Shown piece after piece: positions 1 through 11,694 of a DNA stretch of 64,000 nucleotides; the stretch's first letter is position 1; each line of letters begins with the position of its first letter. The translations under genes and the position numbers were made by a program. This stretch comes from Pseudocercospora fijiensis CIRAD86. Taxonomy: Eukaryota; Ascomycota; Dothideomycetes; Mycosphaerellales; Mycosphaerellaceae. The notes beneath the pieces were generated by a model. It was not told the DNA's origin. It did not search any database and saw only the letters and a program-made list of their open reading frames with translations. The stretch covers positions 1,854,377 to 1,918,376 of the forward strand of contig NW_006921540.1 of the NCBI RefSeq assembly GCF_000340215.1, given 5' to 3'.

Positions 1-360
1 GTAGCGACCTAGATAAATACTTTATATATACTAATTACTATTTTTTATTCTGTATACGATAGCCCCGGTTTAGGAAAATCGAATGTAATCTAAAAACCGA
101 ATACGCTCGGCTATATAGAAGGCTACTCTATACCGCGACGATAAGAATATATACTATTTAGACCGTAATTCGAAAAAGTACTACCGGGCGGGCCTAGATA
201 ATTATATTATCTAGGGCCTCTACTATATATTATATATTAATTTATATTCCTCGACGAGTGCTTCCTTAAGAGGGGAAAATCTATACAAACAGCTAAATTG
301 CGACAGAAACGGCCTAGACTAGAGATACTATCGGATCTCTGTTATCTAAACGCTAATTGG
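1..360. repeat. RIP-degraded AT-rich sequence
   Basis: This stretch is rich in TpA, with very few CpA or TpG and many TAG triplets in all frames, as in the large transposon block later in the window. CpG is retained. I see no gene and cannot assign an element family. The change to ordinary base composition falls near 360-480. Confidence 0.6.
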
Positions 361-479
361 CTATACGCCACACCTTAGCCACATACTATGCCACTATGCC
401 ACACATACACACACATATACCAAAATACTACACCCTCAAATAATCCTATCTCTAGTCTGGTCTCGAGATAGATGGTGGC

Positions 480-1338
480 CTAAGAATGTGACCCTCAACA
501 CTCTCGACATCTTAATTCAGCGATCCGATGACACTTCTCTCTATCTTGATGAAACTCCTCAGGCGAGAAGCATACCTACCGGGCAAGAATGGGATGTGTC
601 GACTAACACACTCGTCGTAGGCAAGAGTACTGGTACTGCTGCAGCTGCAACCGATACGGCACCCAAGATACTTGAACAACTTCATGAAATTCATTCGCCG
701 TCCTGATTCTCTCAAGAGCAGACAAGCTGGGTCTAAACTCTCCATACATACACGATTGCACGAGGCGGGTGCAGAGCTGATCGCACACGACCTGCAGTGG
801 ACTGCGTAAAGTGCTATGCTGATCAAGCAAGAAATCTCGTATCTGCGTAGCAGAAAACGGTGCGAGGACTTGAGAGTCTGCCAGTCCAGAGGCTGCCGAG
901 CTGGAGAGGCTGCATAGTGCAGCATTTGCGTGGTGCTTGAAGCTCGAGAGACGCAGTGCCATCGATGGCGAGATAGTGACTTGGGTCGCCAGGGAGAAGT
1001 AGACGTCGAGCGATTGGCCCGAGATCAGCCTGAGTTGGGGCCACACGATGTTGTTTCGTACCGTAAATGCCGAAAACGGTGTGGTTATTACCGATTCGAG
1101 AAAGAATTGACTTCACCTCTCGGGTTGACGCAGCCCCATGGGGGCTTCGTACGAGGTTCTTGTGGGGCAAACGAGGAGAAGCTTTTGTGATCAACGGACA
1201 AGGATACTATAGCACATGGCTTCTTCATCAAACATCCATTAGGTTGGTCTCTTTGCAAAACCATCAGTAGAGACTAGAACTTCAACCTGCTCTTCTCCTG
1301 ATCAGACTTCGAAAGACCGCTGACAGAGTTCCGCAGAG
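480..1338. other. Intergenic region, possible coding remnant
   Basis: Normal base composition but no gene I can support. The minus-strand reading frame from about 1046 to 603 has a fairly protein-like composition, but it has no recognised motif and no convincing ATG or splice sites. It could be a remnant of a decayed gene at the edge of the RIP-degraded block. The region ends at the start codon of the sugar-porter gene. Confidence 0.3.
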
Positions 1339-3073
1339 ATGCCATACCTAGGTATGCAAGGCAATACCTTGCTGGCAGCAATTACTTGCACGTCTGGCAT
1401 GGGCTTCATACTATTCGGTAAGTTACACCAGAATCTGCAGCGATCGCCGCTGACAATCATTCAGGCTACGATGATGGGGTGATGGGTGGCGTTCTCACAG
1501 CGCCATCATTTGAGAGTCAATTCAACATGGGCTCGACGATGCAAGGCACTGTTACCTCAATTTTCCTGGTCGGTGCCTTCTTCGGATGTATGGCCTCAGC
1601 TCTCCTGAATGGAAAATGGGGAAGAAAGACAGTGTCGCACGCTGGATCTCTTGTGCTTAGCCTAGGTGCTGTGCTTCAGTCATCGAGCTACAGTGTAGCG
1701 CAGCTTCTAGTCGGCAGGATTGTCGCAGGTGTGGGCTTGGGTGTAAGTGTGCCTTCCTTCTGCGCCACTCAAGACTGATATGCTCGCAGCTGATTGTCTC
1801 CAATATCATAATGTGGCAGACCGAGCTCAGTCCAGGCCATCTCCGCGGTCTTCTTGTTGCATCAGCTCTCAGCTTTCTCATTCTCGGACAACTAATTGCA
1901 TACTGGCTGGAGTATGGAATTAGCGACGTACCTAGCAGCTTTTCATGGCGCTTTCCAATGGCTTTCCAGGCTGCCTTGGGTATCGCTACCAGCGTGATGC
2001 TACTTTTCGTTCCCGAGAGCCCACGATATCTGTATCAAAAAGAGCTTCATCATGAAGCAAAGGAGGTCTTGACTCTATTGAACACTCACCGCGATGGCGT
2101 CAATGAAGAGGCATTACGACATACCATCACAGAGATCACGGAAGCCATTGCGATTGAGTTAAGTCAAGCTACCTGGAGCGATCTGCTGAAGGATGACAAT
2201 GTTCGGTCCCGGCGGCGAGTAGCTCTTGCTTGCATTTTAAATGCTTGTCAAGCTTGGTCTGGTAGCACACCGATTAGCTATTACACCACTTACATCTTCG
2301 AAAACTCAGTCGGCTTGTCGTACCACACATCACTTCTATTGTCTGGTATCCTGCAAGTCTGGTTTCTGGTAGCTTCTTTCGGCACTTGGTATACCATCGA
2401 AAAGCTTGGACGTCGCATCTCCTTTATGGTCACGGCTGTTGGAATGACATGCTGTATGGCCGTGCTTGCCGCAATGATTGCTATCGACACCAAGAAGTCT
2501 GGAATCGCTGGATCTGCTATGATCTTCCTTTACCAAGCATTTTACACATGGGGTTTTATGGGCGGTAGGGCCGACTCTCCTCTGGAAGCTCGCTCGAAAT
2601 TGCTGATGATTACCAGGAATCTGGGTCTACGGTCCAGAGATCATGCCGTTGACACATCGTGCGAAAGGCGAAGGTCTGGCGACAGCTGTAAGTCCTGACT
2701 CTACAGTATCGACCCATGCACTGATTGTATGTCTCCATCGTAGTCTCTCTGGCTAAGCGCATTCGTCGTGACCAAAATCGTCCCAACAGCCATCACAAAT
2801 ATCGGCTGGCGCGTCTACATCATCTTCGCCTGCTTCAATCTTGCCTTTGTTCCATTCGTGTACTTCTTCCTCCCCGAGACTGCCGGTCTGACATTGGAGT
2901 CAATCGACCTCTGCTTCATGGACCGATCTACTTCGCCTGTGAAGAAGGCGAACGAGATGAGGAAGCAGTTGCGGAGCGGTGTGGCTGCCGTACTTGAACA
3001 TGGAATTGAGGCAGGGAAAGAGAAAGAGAAGGAGAAGGATGTTGTGCATGTGGAGTGTTCTGCGAAAGACTAA
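1339..3073 (+). CDS. MFS sugar-porter-family transporter
   Basis: A plasma-membrane major facilitator of the sugar porter family, inferred to import a hexose or related sugar. The gene reads cleanly as five exons (1339-1417, 1465-1742, 1790-2564, 2617-2687, 2744-3073), giving 510 residues, the usual length. The introns are 47, 47, 52 and 56 bp, begin with GTAAG or GTAGG and end in CAG or TAG. Removing them keeps phase throughout. Family signatures are the N-terminal FGYDDGVMGG, GKWGRKTV in the loop after helix 2, WQTELSPGHLRG, PESPRYL near residues 194-200, CQAWSGSTPISYY and the C-terminal LPETAGLTLESID. The usual QQ before WSG is CQ here, so the substrate may not be glucose. The start at 1339 precedes the conserved FGYD motif by 26 residues, as is normal. 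The tail after about residue 470 is rich in Lys and Glu. The next gene, on the other strand, is a broken homocysteine methyltransferase. Confidence 0.9.
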
Positions 3074-3573
3074 GCGATACGATTCCAGAGGACTATTTCT
3101 ACACTCTTTGCTTGGTTCCCGACTCCGCCATCAGTTCTCGAGCGCAAATCAGCCGCATGTGGTCCGTACAAGAAGAATATCGTCGAGTTGGCCAAAACGA
3201 CTACGAGGAGGACGCGTCTCTGCAACCACGACCTCGGCTTTCTGGACGCCTCGCTCCTTTCACGGACCGCTATATAGTACGCAGACTCCGACAGTAGGAG
3301 GCGGTACAAACTTCTTCACAATACAGTAACAGAATCTCTGGTTTGGATTCAATGCTAGTGCATCTAGAATCGCCCTAGTCAACCTAATGCGGCGATATAG
3401 GAAGTCACGCCATGTGTTTTGACACCGTCTACGGCGCGCTTGAATCTCGTAAGTATGATTCCTGCTGGGTTTACGTGGCTCTTTTATTGCTCGATTTGCA
3501 GAACAGAACCTTGCACTGTTCGCTGTAGTGAGGGATAGTCCGCCTGGGACATGCACTGGAAGTCCTCGACACG
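3074..3573. other. Intergenic, convergent 3' ends
   Basis: Tail-to-tail spacer between the sugar-porter gene and the minus-strand homocysteine methyltransferase pseudogene. The overlapping small reading frames show no family motifs. I see no terminator, repeat or RNA gene here. Confidence 0.4.
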
Positions 3574-4377
3574 TTACGAGGCCTTGAACACAGCAGCAAG
3601 TCGTTCAACATAGCTTACACCGACACCACAACATCCACCGATGATACAGGCACCATTCTTAACCCAAGCCTGCGCGTCCATCGCATACGCATCCGCATCA
3701 AGGCTAGCATCCAGAGCAGAAATGTCCCCGTTGGCAGCAGATTCGGTGGCGCGCGGGACGAAAGTGTTCGCGTAGATTCCCAGAGACAGCGTACTGGAAG
3801 AATGATGCAGATGCAGCGAAATCCGGCCTACAGCAGTTGTAAAGCAAGCGAGGAGAGGAGAGATGGGCAGATGCGGAGTCGTCAGGACAGAAAGAAATCC
3901 ACAAAGGCTTGCCGAGAGATGCGATTGCGGATCTCACAGATTCAGCCTCGTTGATCACACTAAGCGTCTCTCCCAACCAAATGTCCACGTATGGACAAAG
4001 CGCCTGGACCAGGATGTCAAGGTACTCGTGTACACTCCGATCATCGAACATGTCGGGTTCGTATGAACCGAAGATGGGCGGCAGATTTCCAGCGACACGA
4101 ATTTCCCGCCCAGATTCTTTGGCAACCTCCTCTGCTGCTTCGCGTGCTGGCAGGCCGCCAGCTCTGTGCCACGCTTGCGGAAGCGTTCGTCGACAAGATG
4201 GAATGGGACCAATGCGTATGAATTAGTGGTGATGACATCGGCGCCAGCGCGTGCAAACTCCAGATGTCAATGAGCGCAAGAGCAGACCTTTCTGGTTGAT
4301 GGAATGGTGCACCGAGACGAATGAGCTCTCTCGACATGCCGCCATCGAGGATGGTAACATGATTGGGGAGTAGACAT
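3574..4377 (-). pseudogene. Broken homocysteine S-methyltransferase
   Basis: Family members transfer a methyl group, usually from S-methylmethionine or AdoMet, to homocysteine to make methionine. Recognisable blocks occur in order but in different frames: VTILDGGMSRELIRLGAPF at the N-terminus, FARAGADVITTNSYALVPFH, REAAEEVAKESG, LPPIFGSYEPDMFD, YVDIWLGETLS, KPLWISF, GIYANTFVP and the zinc-site region GACIIGGCCGVG near the C-terminus, ending at a TAA at 3574. The ATG at 4377 is one base out of frame with VTILDGG. A deletion with frameshift follows SALALI near 4270, another shift lies near 4165, and at least one more lies after KPLWISF near 3880. The span is about 800 bp, against roughly 1050 for an intact gene. 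The third-position pattern is still normal and CpA/TpG are not depleted, so decay was by small indels and not by RIP. No protein of normal length can be read from it. Confidence 0.85.
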
Positions 4378-5334
4378 TGTAGACTCCGAATCCTTGCGAG
4401 GAGAACTGTTGCAGGGAATATGACTAAGCGAATAAACCGATGGACGAGTTGATCAAAAAGATCGGAGGTAGGGAAGTGAAATTTGGAGCGATTGTTGTCG
4501 GGCATGATGCTGGGAAGATTGCCGTGGAGAGGATACATGCCAGTGCTAGTACGGGACGTTTGGGGAGGGTTGTCAGGCAGAAATTTTCCTTGATGAGGAA
4601 GGAGACAAGGTCGTCTTCGTAATTGCATTGTTTCCTTGAGATCAGGGATGGAAATGGATGACGCATCATGAACGATGAAATGAAAGTCGTAAGTCTCGAT
4701 CGCTATCGTGTAACGTTGGTGATCCGCACAAGAGAAGCTCACGAGAATACCGGATGAAATTCAAGAAATCCTTGATCCTTCCTATACGAGCTTCAACTTG
4801 ATTGATGAATGTGTCAAGACTTTACAAGAGAGTCTCGTCTCCACAATATCAGGAAAACGGGAGGGCTTGTGCGGCAGTCAGTGCTTCGAACGGGGTATTA
4901 TACAAATCCAAAGCAAACAGAGAAGAACAAAACTTGGCGACCCAAATCCCATGTTTTCATCTTCCGGAGAAGCAAGAGAGTTTCTTTGCCGGCCGGATGG
5001 GATAATGCCATGTTCCTGCTCTTTGCGCCTCAAAATGCGCTCGCTCGCTCGCTCGCTCGCTCTGATATAGACGTGAAACTCGTATCTGCCTGCTATTGCC
5101 TGAAAACAAAACAAAAATTGTGTGTTATGGTCGTGAGTGGACGTGGTCTTCTTCAAAGACGGCCGTCGGTTGTGCGCCGCCCATTCGCTCGCACGGTATA
5201 AGGACAATTTGTGAATGGCACTAATGATACAAGAACGCATATTGCTGCGTGAGGCCGTGTTTGTCGTGATTGTTGTGCTGTGACGTATGTCGGTGTCGAT
5301 GTACATGAAGGAGATGATGACGGACGTGCTTTTC
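4378..5334. other. Intergenic, with (GCTC)n repeat
   Basis: This lies between the pseudogene start and the kinesin stop codon, so the right half presumably holds the kinesin 3' untranslated region. A perfect GCTC tetranucleotide run of about six units lies at 5038-5061. The reading frames here are short, overlapping and motif-free. Confidence 0.4.
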
Positions 5335-8300
5335 CTAGAAGCAATTGAGCCCGCTCTTCTTCTTTTTCTTGTTCGCGTTGAGTTCGGCCATGCGCTGTTC
5401 CAGCGCTTGACGGGCACGTTCGGCGCGTACACGCATTTCGCGTTCTTCTTCGACAGCCTGCAGACTGGCTCGAGAGTTACTGCGCTCCTTACGCAAGCTG
5501 ACCAGCTCGTCTTCCAGGCTTTGGCACTTCTTCCGCCAGTTCTCCATTTCTGACTTGGTTCGATTGGCGGAGGTCTCGAGGTCGACCAGGGCCTCCTCAA
5601 GGGTGGCTGTGAGCTGCTTCTCCGCAAAGAGATGCTTCTCGATGGTCCTAATGCGAGCCTCTTGGTCTTCAATGAGCTGCGAGACGGCCGGACTTGGGCT
5701 GACCTCGTGCGAAGCGTGGCGCGAGGTAGGTGGCGACGTTGTTGGAACAGGTGACGTTCCACGCGGTGTGGGCGATGTCGTGCGATCCAAAGCACTCTGA
5801 GGCGGCGTGCCAGTGACCGGAGAGCCAGGAAGTGGTGGGAGGGGAATAGACGGCGGAGGTGTAGGAAGTGCTGTCGGTCCAGATTTGCGGGCATTTGAAG
5901 ATGATGAGGAGTTTCGGCCAAGTGCAGTGGTCGCGGCTTCTGGCGATAGCGAGTCGCGGTTGTAGTGCGACGAGGTGTTCGAGTTCAGAGACAAGTGCTT
6001 GAAAGCATTGATTTGTTGCTGCCCATGGTTAGCTCGGTTCGTCGTCAAATCCTGGTTGCTGCTCACCTCAAGCTGCGAATTGCGCGCCTTGGCCTCCTCA
6101 AGCTCCTTCTCAAGTTCAGCACGAGATGGGGCCTCAGACTCCATGCTAATCGCTAGTTGCTGATCGTAAGAGTTGCTCAGTTGCTCCTCGAGCTGTTCGA
6201 CAAGTGCAGCGCTCTTCTGGTACTTGTCTGTCATTTGCGCCAGCTTGGCTTCCGTCTCCTCGGTGTGAGTCTTGAGCTCGTTGATTTCGTTCTCCATCTC
6301 CACTGATCGGTTGATGGCATTCTGCAGCTCCTCTTGCACGGCCTTGAGCTCATTCGTGGTCTTGAGATGTCTTCCATGCAGCTCCTTTCCTTCTTCGACC
6401 AAGCCCGAGATCTGGTGGTGCAGACTACCCTTGTCGGTCTCGTATCCAAGCGCAGAAGAAGCGCTCTTGAGCAAGGTCGCGATCTCGCCATTGGCAGATG
6501 ACAATTGTTGCTCGTAATCGGCGACAGTCTGCTCGTGCTTCTTTTGGAGCTCGGTATATCTCGTGGTGTACTCTTCGATCTCCTTGGTGTGGGAAGCTTG
6601 CAACTGCTCCAAGCTCTCTTGATGGAGCTGAATTGTAGATCGATGCACCTCAAGCTGATTCTCGAGGTTCGCGAGTGCCTGGCGATGAAGCTCCTTCGTG
6701 CTCCCGCGTTTCTGTTCATCCTCGGCCACTTGCTGGAGGACATCCGCATATTGCTGCTGCAGGGTCTCAAGCCTCGTCATACGTTGCTCTGCAACATGCT
6801 TGTGCTCTTGGACTTGAGCATTGAGGATCTCGATGATCTCTCGGTGCTTGGCTCTCTCCATCTCAAGCAGGTCGTCGTCTTCACGATCGACATCGGCGGA
6901 TGGTTCTTTGGCAGCCATACCTGTCTGAGCTTGATACAGTGAGGCTTGAAGCTCAGCAATGGTGTTGACCAGGTTCTGCTGGGATCCTGACAGGGAATCC
7001 ATGGCCTCACGATGCTTGTTTTCCCAAGCGCTGACCTCCTTTTGCAGACGGTTCACCTCCTCGTGGTGTGCAGAGCGCTGGGCCGTCAATGCTGCCTCCT
7101 GCTCAGCCTTTTCGACTACAGCTGGGGTCTCGGGGAACTCGCCAGGCATTTGCGATGTTGCTTGATCGTCGCTTGGTGTCGGCAACGAGTCCGCGCCGTA
7201 GGCCTTGTGATGTTCGGCAAGCGCCTCCTTGAGACTTTCAATCTGCTCCTGAAGCTCCCTCTCGCGCTCGGCATGCTGCTCGTGAAGCATACGAATCTGG
7301 TTCTCGCTCTCCATGAGCTGATCTCGCATCTGTCCGACAAGGGAGAAGTCTACACCGCCTGCGCTAGCAGCAGCCATGCTAGATCGTTCACGAGTCAGTC
7401 CTGCAATGATCGTCTGCTTCTGCTCCATGTCCTTCCTAAGTGACGCGAGCTCGCTCTCGAGAGCTTGCACTCTTTCGGAGCGTAGGTTGAGCTCTGTCAT
7501 GACCGTGCTGAGATGCTGCTCAAAGTTATGACGAACATCAGCCTGCTCCTCAAAGTTATTGAGAACCATGGTTCGAAGGGAAATGTAGGATCTAGATGAG
7601 CGATCCGATGAGCTGCCCAAAAGCTCGTCCGACTTTCGTCGCCAAGTGCCCTTTGGCAAGCCGGATGGCAGGTTTGGTGATGACGGGAAAGCTGGAGAAG
7701 CTGCTCGTTGCACCTGTTGCAATTCTTGTTTGAGCTCTTCGACCTGACTTAGGGTTGCTTCGTGGCGTTGCGCGAGACTCATGTAGTTCTTGGTGAGCTC
7801 TGTAACCGACACCGCTTTCTCTGCGTGAAGCTTCTTCAGGGTTTCCATTTCTTGCAGCACCTCTTCGTGCGATGCTGCTGAGATGGGTGAGTGTGCCGCG
7901 CTGGCATCGTTTCGCGCAGCAATCTCGTCAATTGCTGGACTCATCGGTGCGCTCTCTCCTTCGGCGCCACCACTCTGTTGCTGCAGCGAGGACAACTCCG
8001 CCAACGAGGAACGCGAGGATGAAAGCGGTCCGTCTGTAGCCGCCTTTTCTTCTTCGTCTTTCGTCCCCGCTTCCACTAAAAAAGAGCTTCGGCTGCTCGC
8101 CACAGGGGTGTCTGCAGAGCGTGGTGTTGGCATGCTCTTCTCGAACTCCCGCTGCTCGATTTTGGCCAAAGTCTGCAGAGCAGTCTGGTACTTCTGCTGA
8201 AGGTTGTCATAATCGCTGAGCACAGTCTCATGCTCGGAGCGGAGGTCGAAGAACTCCTGCGTGAGATTCTCGAGCTTGTTGGCCATGAATTCATTCTGGG

Positions 8301-10907
8301 CGGGACTGCGTTGAACACCTGTGCCATTTGCCTCTGTCGGCTCTGCGGATTCTGCACGCTCCACCTTCTCAAAGCCCTCGTCGGATGCGGTTGACTCTCG
8401 AAATGGATCGTACTGGTCGTCATCGGCGTGGCCATTGGGCTTCGCAGCTGGTGAGGGCGTTCGTGATGCGGAGTGTCCATTTGTCTGGTGCTGATCACCA
8501 CCACGAATCGCATCGAGTTCGCCGAGCAGGTTATCAAGTCTGCCGATGCTTCTCTGCCGCTCCACAACGTGCTCGAGACGCTCGATCTCACGCTGCATGA
8601 TCTCTTGATCCTGCTCGGCTTCTGCCAAACGCTCCTCCAAGGTCGAAATGTAATCCTCAGCATTCGACTCGCTATCCCGAACACGTTGAATTTCCCTTCG
8701 TAGCTCATCAATCATGGTCTCTTTACGTTCTTCTTCCGTGGTGGCGCCTTCCATCTTACTTTCCAAATCGCGGGTATAAGAGTCGTTATTCGCTTCTCGT
8801 TCCATGTACTTCGAGATCCGCGCCTGGAGTTGCTTCTGAATAGTATCCAGGTATGCAATTTTCGTCTCCTTTTCCATGAGCGTGCTTTCTGTACTTGCAA
8901 GTGAGGATCTTGTCTGCGAAAGCGAACTTTCCAGAGTCTGGATCGTCTTCTCGTACTCCAACACCACCTGTTCCACAGCTTCTGCGAATGAGTTTGACCG
9001 CTTGATCCGATCACTCGCGTTCTCACCAATTGCCTCGTTAAGCAACGGGGTCTCCGCATCTTCGCTGTCCCTGCTCTTTGAAATCTCGGCGATCAATTTG
9101 GCGTGGCGCTGGCTGAGGGCATTATAGTTCTCCTGCATGTCCATCAGTTGGGACTGGAGCTCATACTCGCGTCCGCGGCCCCTGTTGTCACGCGCATCCT
9201 TGCCCATCATGTCTCTTGCAGCACCGGTATCAGTGTGGCGGATTTGATCGCGAAGGAAGCTGACTTCCGCACGTAGTCGATCGATCGCGGCTTGCTTGTC
9301 GCTGTCCTCGTGGGTCTGTTGTATTTCGGGCCGACTCTGGATTGCACGCGCGCGCTGTGCGTAGGTGACGGTGTTCAGAGTCTCGCTCAGGTGAAATACT
9401 GCCGGGGTTACACATGCTACCATGAACGTTATGGCATTGCCACCAAGCGAGTCTTGCAGCAGGCGAGTAAGTCGAGAGTCACGATAGGAAATGTGGCCAT
9501 TCCCGTGCTTGGACAGCTGTGAGATGACCTTGCCAAGGCTGGCAAGTCCAGCATTGATCGAAATACCTTCTTTGGCTCGATCTCCCGTGGCTCCGGTATT
9601 CTTCAAACGTTCGCTACCAGCCAGATCGACGAAGTGGAGCTTACTGTCGAGCGTCATCACGCTCTCGGCGCCCGTCACATGTTCGATTGGCATGGACATG
9701 CGCTTCTCCGCCTTGCCAGTGGTGGTGGCATGCGCGTCGGTCTTCTTCTGCACGAGGTTCAGACTGAACACTGCGTGTGAGCGCGATGAACGTGCGTTAA
9801 TGGCAGTGGCGTCGGTTTGTCGGATCGCGGAGCCGAAATTGAGGGCATTGAGCACATCTTCCACCGAGGTGATCGGTACCTGGGTCAGTCCCGTAAGCAT
9901 AATACGGCCTTTGGTGTCTTCACGAATGGCCACCTGGGCGCGGTCTGCGGGGGGCACATTTTCGGATATTAGCAGATCGCGGAGCTGTTCATTGTAGATT
10001 TCCACGTAGGTGGCCTTGAGCTCCCAGTTCTTCGTCGTCGTCGTGGCGCCGTATTTCTGGATTGCGTTGTAGGCCGGCAATGCTTGGGTGGAATATCGTT
10101 TGGGTGTCTGAAGGCCGCTGGGTTTGGCGGAGGTACCATTGAGCTTGTCAAACAGGGCCTGAGCAGCTCGCGGCACGATGCCTCTCACGTCTGCGTCGCT
10201 CTGGTCTTCGGGGCCCGACGTGCCCATGGTGTAGGACTTGCCTGCGCCCGACTGCCCATATGCCAAGATGGAGACATTGTAGCCCTTTACGAAGGAAGTC
10301 ACGCTGTCGCTCACGTACTCCCACACGCCGTCCTGCGTGGTGTGCTCGTCAAAGACGCGGTCGAAGACGAAGAGCTTCTTGCCCTGCGGTGACTGCACGG
10401 AAAGAGAGGTCGGCGTGGGTACCTCACAGGTGCTCTCGCGAAAGCGCTGGGGGATCAAGTCGAAGCCGGGGTCAGTGGGGTGGAGCGGCGGTCGTACTCG
10501 CACAGCTGCGCGTGGCACGTTAGCATTTGCACGTGTGCCATGTTTGGTTCTTTGTATACTGATGGCTACTTACCCACTTTGACGGCAGTGCGGGCGCCAT
10601 CGTCGTCGCTGGTTCGGGAATGGGCTTCCGTCATGCGCGAGGTGCTGCGGTTGTGCGTCGGCCGCATAATGGCGGTGCTCGGTCGACTGCCAGTGCCAGT
10701 GCCAGTGCGGGTGCCAGTGCCAGTGCCAGTGCCAGTGCCGTTGCTCGTCGCATGGAGCGGGGAGGTAGGAATAGTGGTGGGCGGCGTGGGCCAGGCGGAG
10801 GGAATCGTCGTCACCGCCGCGGTCGATGTCGATGCAGCTCCAGGAAGGGCACTCGCAGTCGCCGCAGCAGCATTGTGAGGAGCGTCGGCGGACATGGACA
10901 GGGCCAT
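5335..10907 (-). CDS. Kinesin with N-terminal motor, long coiled coil
   Basis: A plus-end-type kinesin motor expected to move on microtubules. Exons on the minus strand are 10907-10574, 10505-6067 and 6018-5335, giving 1818 residues. The first 68-bp intron (10506-10573) joins TAVKV to AVRVRPPLHP and restores the first beta strand of the motor, which fixes the gene's 5' structure. The P-loop GQSGAGKS lies near residues 195-202, the switch I motif NARSSRSHA and switch II DLAGSE follow, and the motor ends near residue 500 with TYAQRARAIQSRP. Long heptad coiled coils run from there to about residue 1590, broken by Ser/Pro-rich segments. A Pro-rich linker precedes a last coiled coil and a KKKKKSGLNCF end, which is not a CaaX box. 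The N-terminal 110 residues are Ala/Thr/Ser-rich with a Thr-Gly repeat. The start could be 10907 (MALSM) or 10895 (MSADAP). The second intron is 48 bp with no in-frame stop. Kinesin-4-like is my best guess for the subfamily, with low certainty. Confidence 0.88.
6019..6066 (-). other. In-frame stopless 48-bp intron in the kinesin gene
   Basis: On the minus strand this segment begins GTGAGC, has a perfect GCTAAC branch-point sequence nine bases before the end and finishes in GGCAG. Its length is a multiple of three and it has no stop, so the reading frame is open through it. Splicing joins QLE to QQINAFKH; retention would add 16 residues. I favour splicing because the donor, branch point and acceptor are all good matches. 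Confidence 0.65.
10687..10740. repeat. Coding hexanucleotide repeat (Thr-Gly)
   Basis: About nine units of TGCCAG with one variant unit. On the minus strand it encodes a Thr-Gly run in the N-terminal extension of the kinesin, before the motor domain. Its unit of six keeps frame, so changes in copy number would alter only the length of this linker. Confidence 0.85.
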
Positions 10908-11524
10908 GATTACTTTGCTGGATTCTATGCAGGGGCTCGCTTCACTCACGCGAGACCAGGATAGTAGTGCCAAGTAGCCAAGTAGCAGGCCGAATTGTCG
11001 ACCGGCAGCGACGCGATCCCAGTATGCCGCTGGATTAATCGGCGGGGATGTCAATGTCACGGTGACACGGTCGCGGCCAGGTCACCACCACCACTGCACT
11101 GCACTGCACTGCACTGCCACTGCACTGCGCTGCACGTTTGTTGCTATTTGCAAGTGCGGGCTACTGCTTCGATGGCAGCATAAGAATGGCCATCGGCGAG
11201 CTTGACGAGCGGGCTGACGCTGGCTGAATGTCGATGTCGGACAGGCGAAGTGCTACTATTATCGGACTGAGCTGCGGGTGCACTGCCCAGTGCTGTTGGT
11301 ATATTCGATCGATGGCCGGCCAGACACGAGTGTAGGGCGGACGGCGGACGGTGGAGGGTAGGGTGTAGTTGCACACAGACGACAGACGGCGACGATGGAC
11401 ACAGGCGGAGAAGAGTCAATCGCACATATGGATGCAAACGAAACGCACGCACGCACGCACGCACACGGCTGCAAGCCTCACCTTCATCGATCACTCACTA
11501 CTTCACTTTGCGCATCTCAGGGAG
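10908..11524. promoter_or_regulatory. Kinesin upstream region with simple repeats
   Basis: Probable 5' untranslated and promoter region of the minus-strand kinesin gene. It contains a CACTG pentamer array at about 11089-11130 and an ACGC tetramer run at about 11441-11463. I see no TATA box that can be assigned with confidence and no supportable coding region. Confidence 0.4.
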
Positions 11525-11694
11525 TCAGGGGAACGTTCGTTCGTCGCCGTCGCCGTCGCCGCCGCCCGAAAAGCCGGGCTGCATCTGCCATGTGCATTGT
11601 TTGATTTCTATTCTGGCTTCCTTCCAATACATATGTGCCACTGCAATGATTCCGAACACTGCTATTCCTGCCAGTACAGCACCGCTGACGAGAA
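11525..11694 (-). CDS. Possible terminal exon with one membrane helix
   Basis: A minus-strand frame of 55 residues ending in TGA at 11525. It contains a strong hydrophobic segment (GAVLAGIAVFGIIAVAHMYW) followed by a basic stretch and a Gly-Asp tail, a composition unlike a random frame. An in-frame stop lies just upstream, so it must be spliced to an earlier exon if real; an AAG acceptor would sit at 11695-11697. A possible first exon, starting MYTVAANHDSYDS, lies near 11957 but I cannot fix the joining. Family unknown. It would be a small single-pass membrane protein. Confidence 0.3.

Noticed and set aside
4878..5921. Long minus-strand frame of 347 codons overlapping the kinesin 3' end
   Set aside because: It is a shadow of the kinesin coding sequence in another frame, with Arg/Ser-rich composition and no motif.
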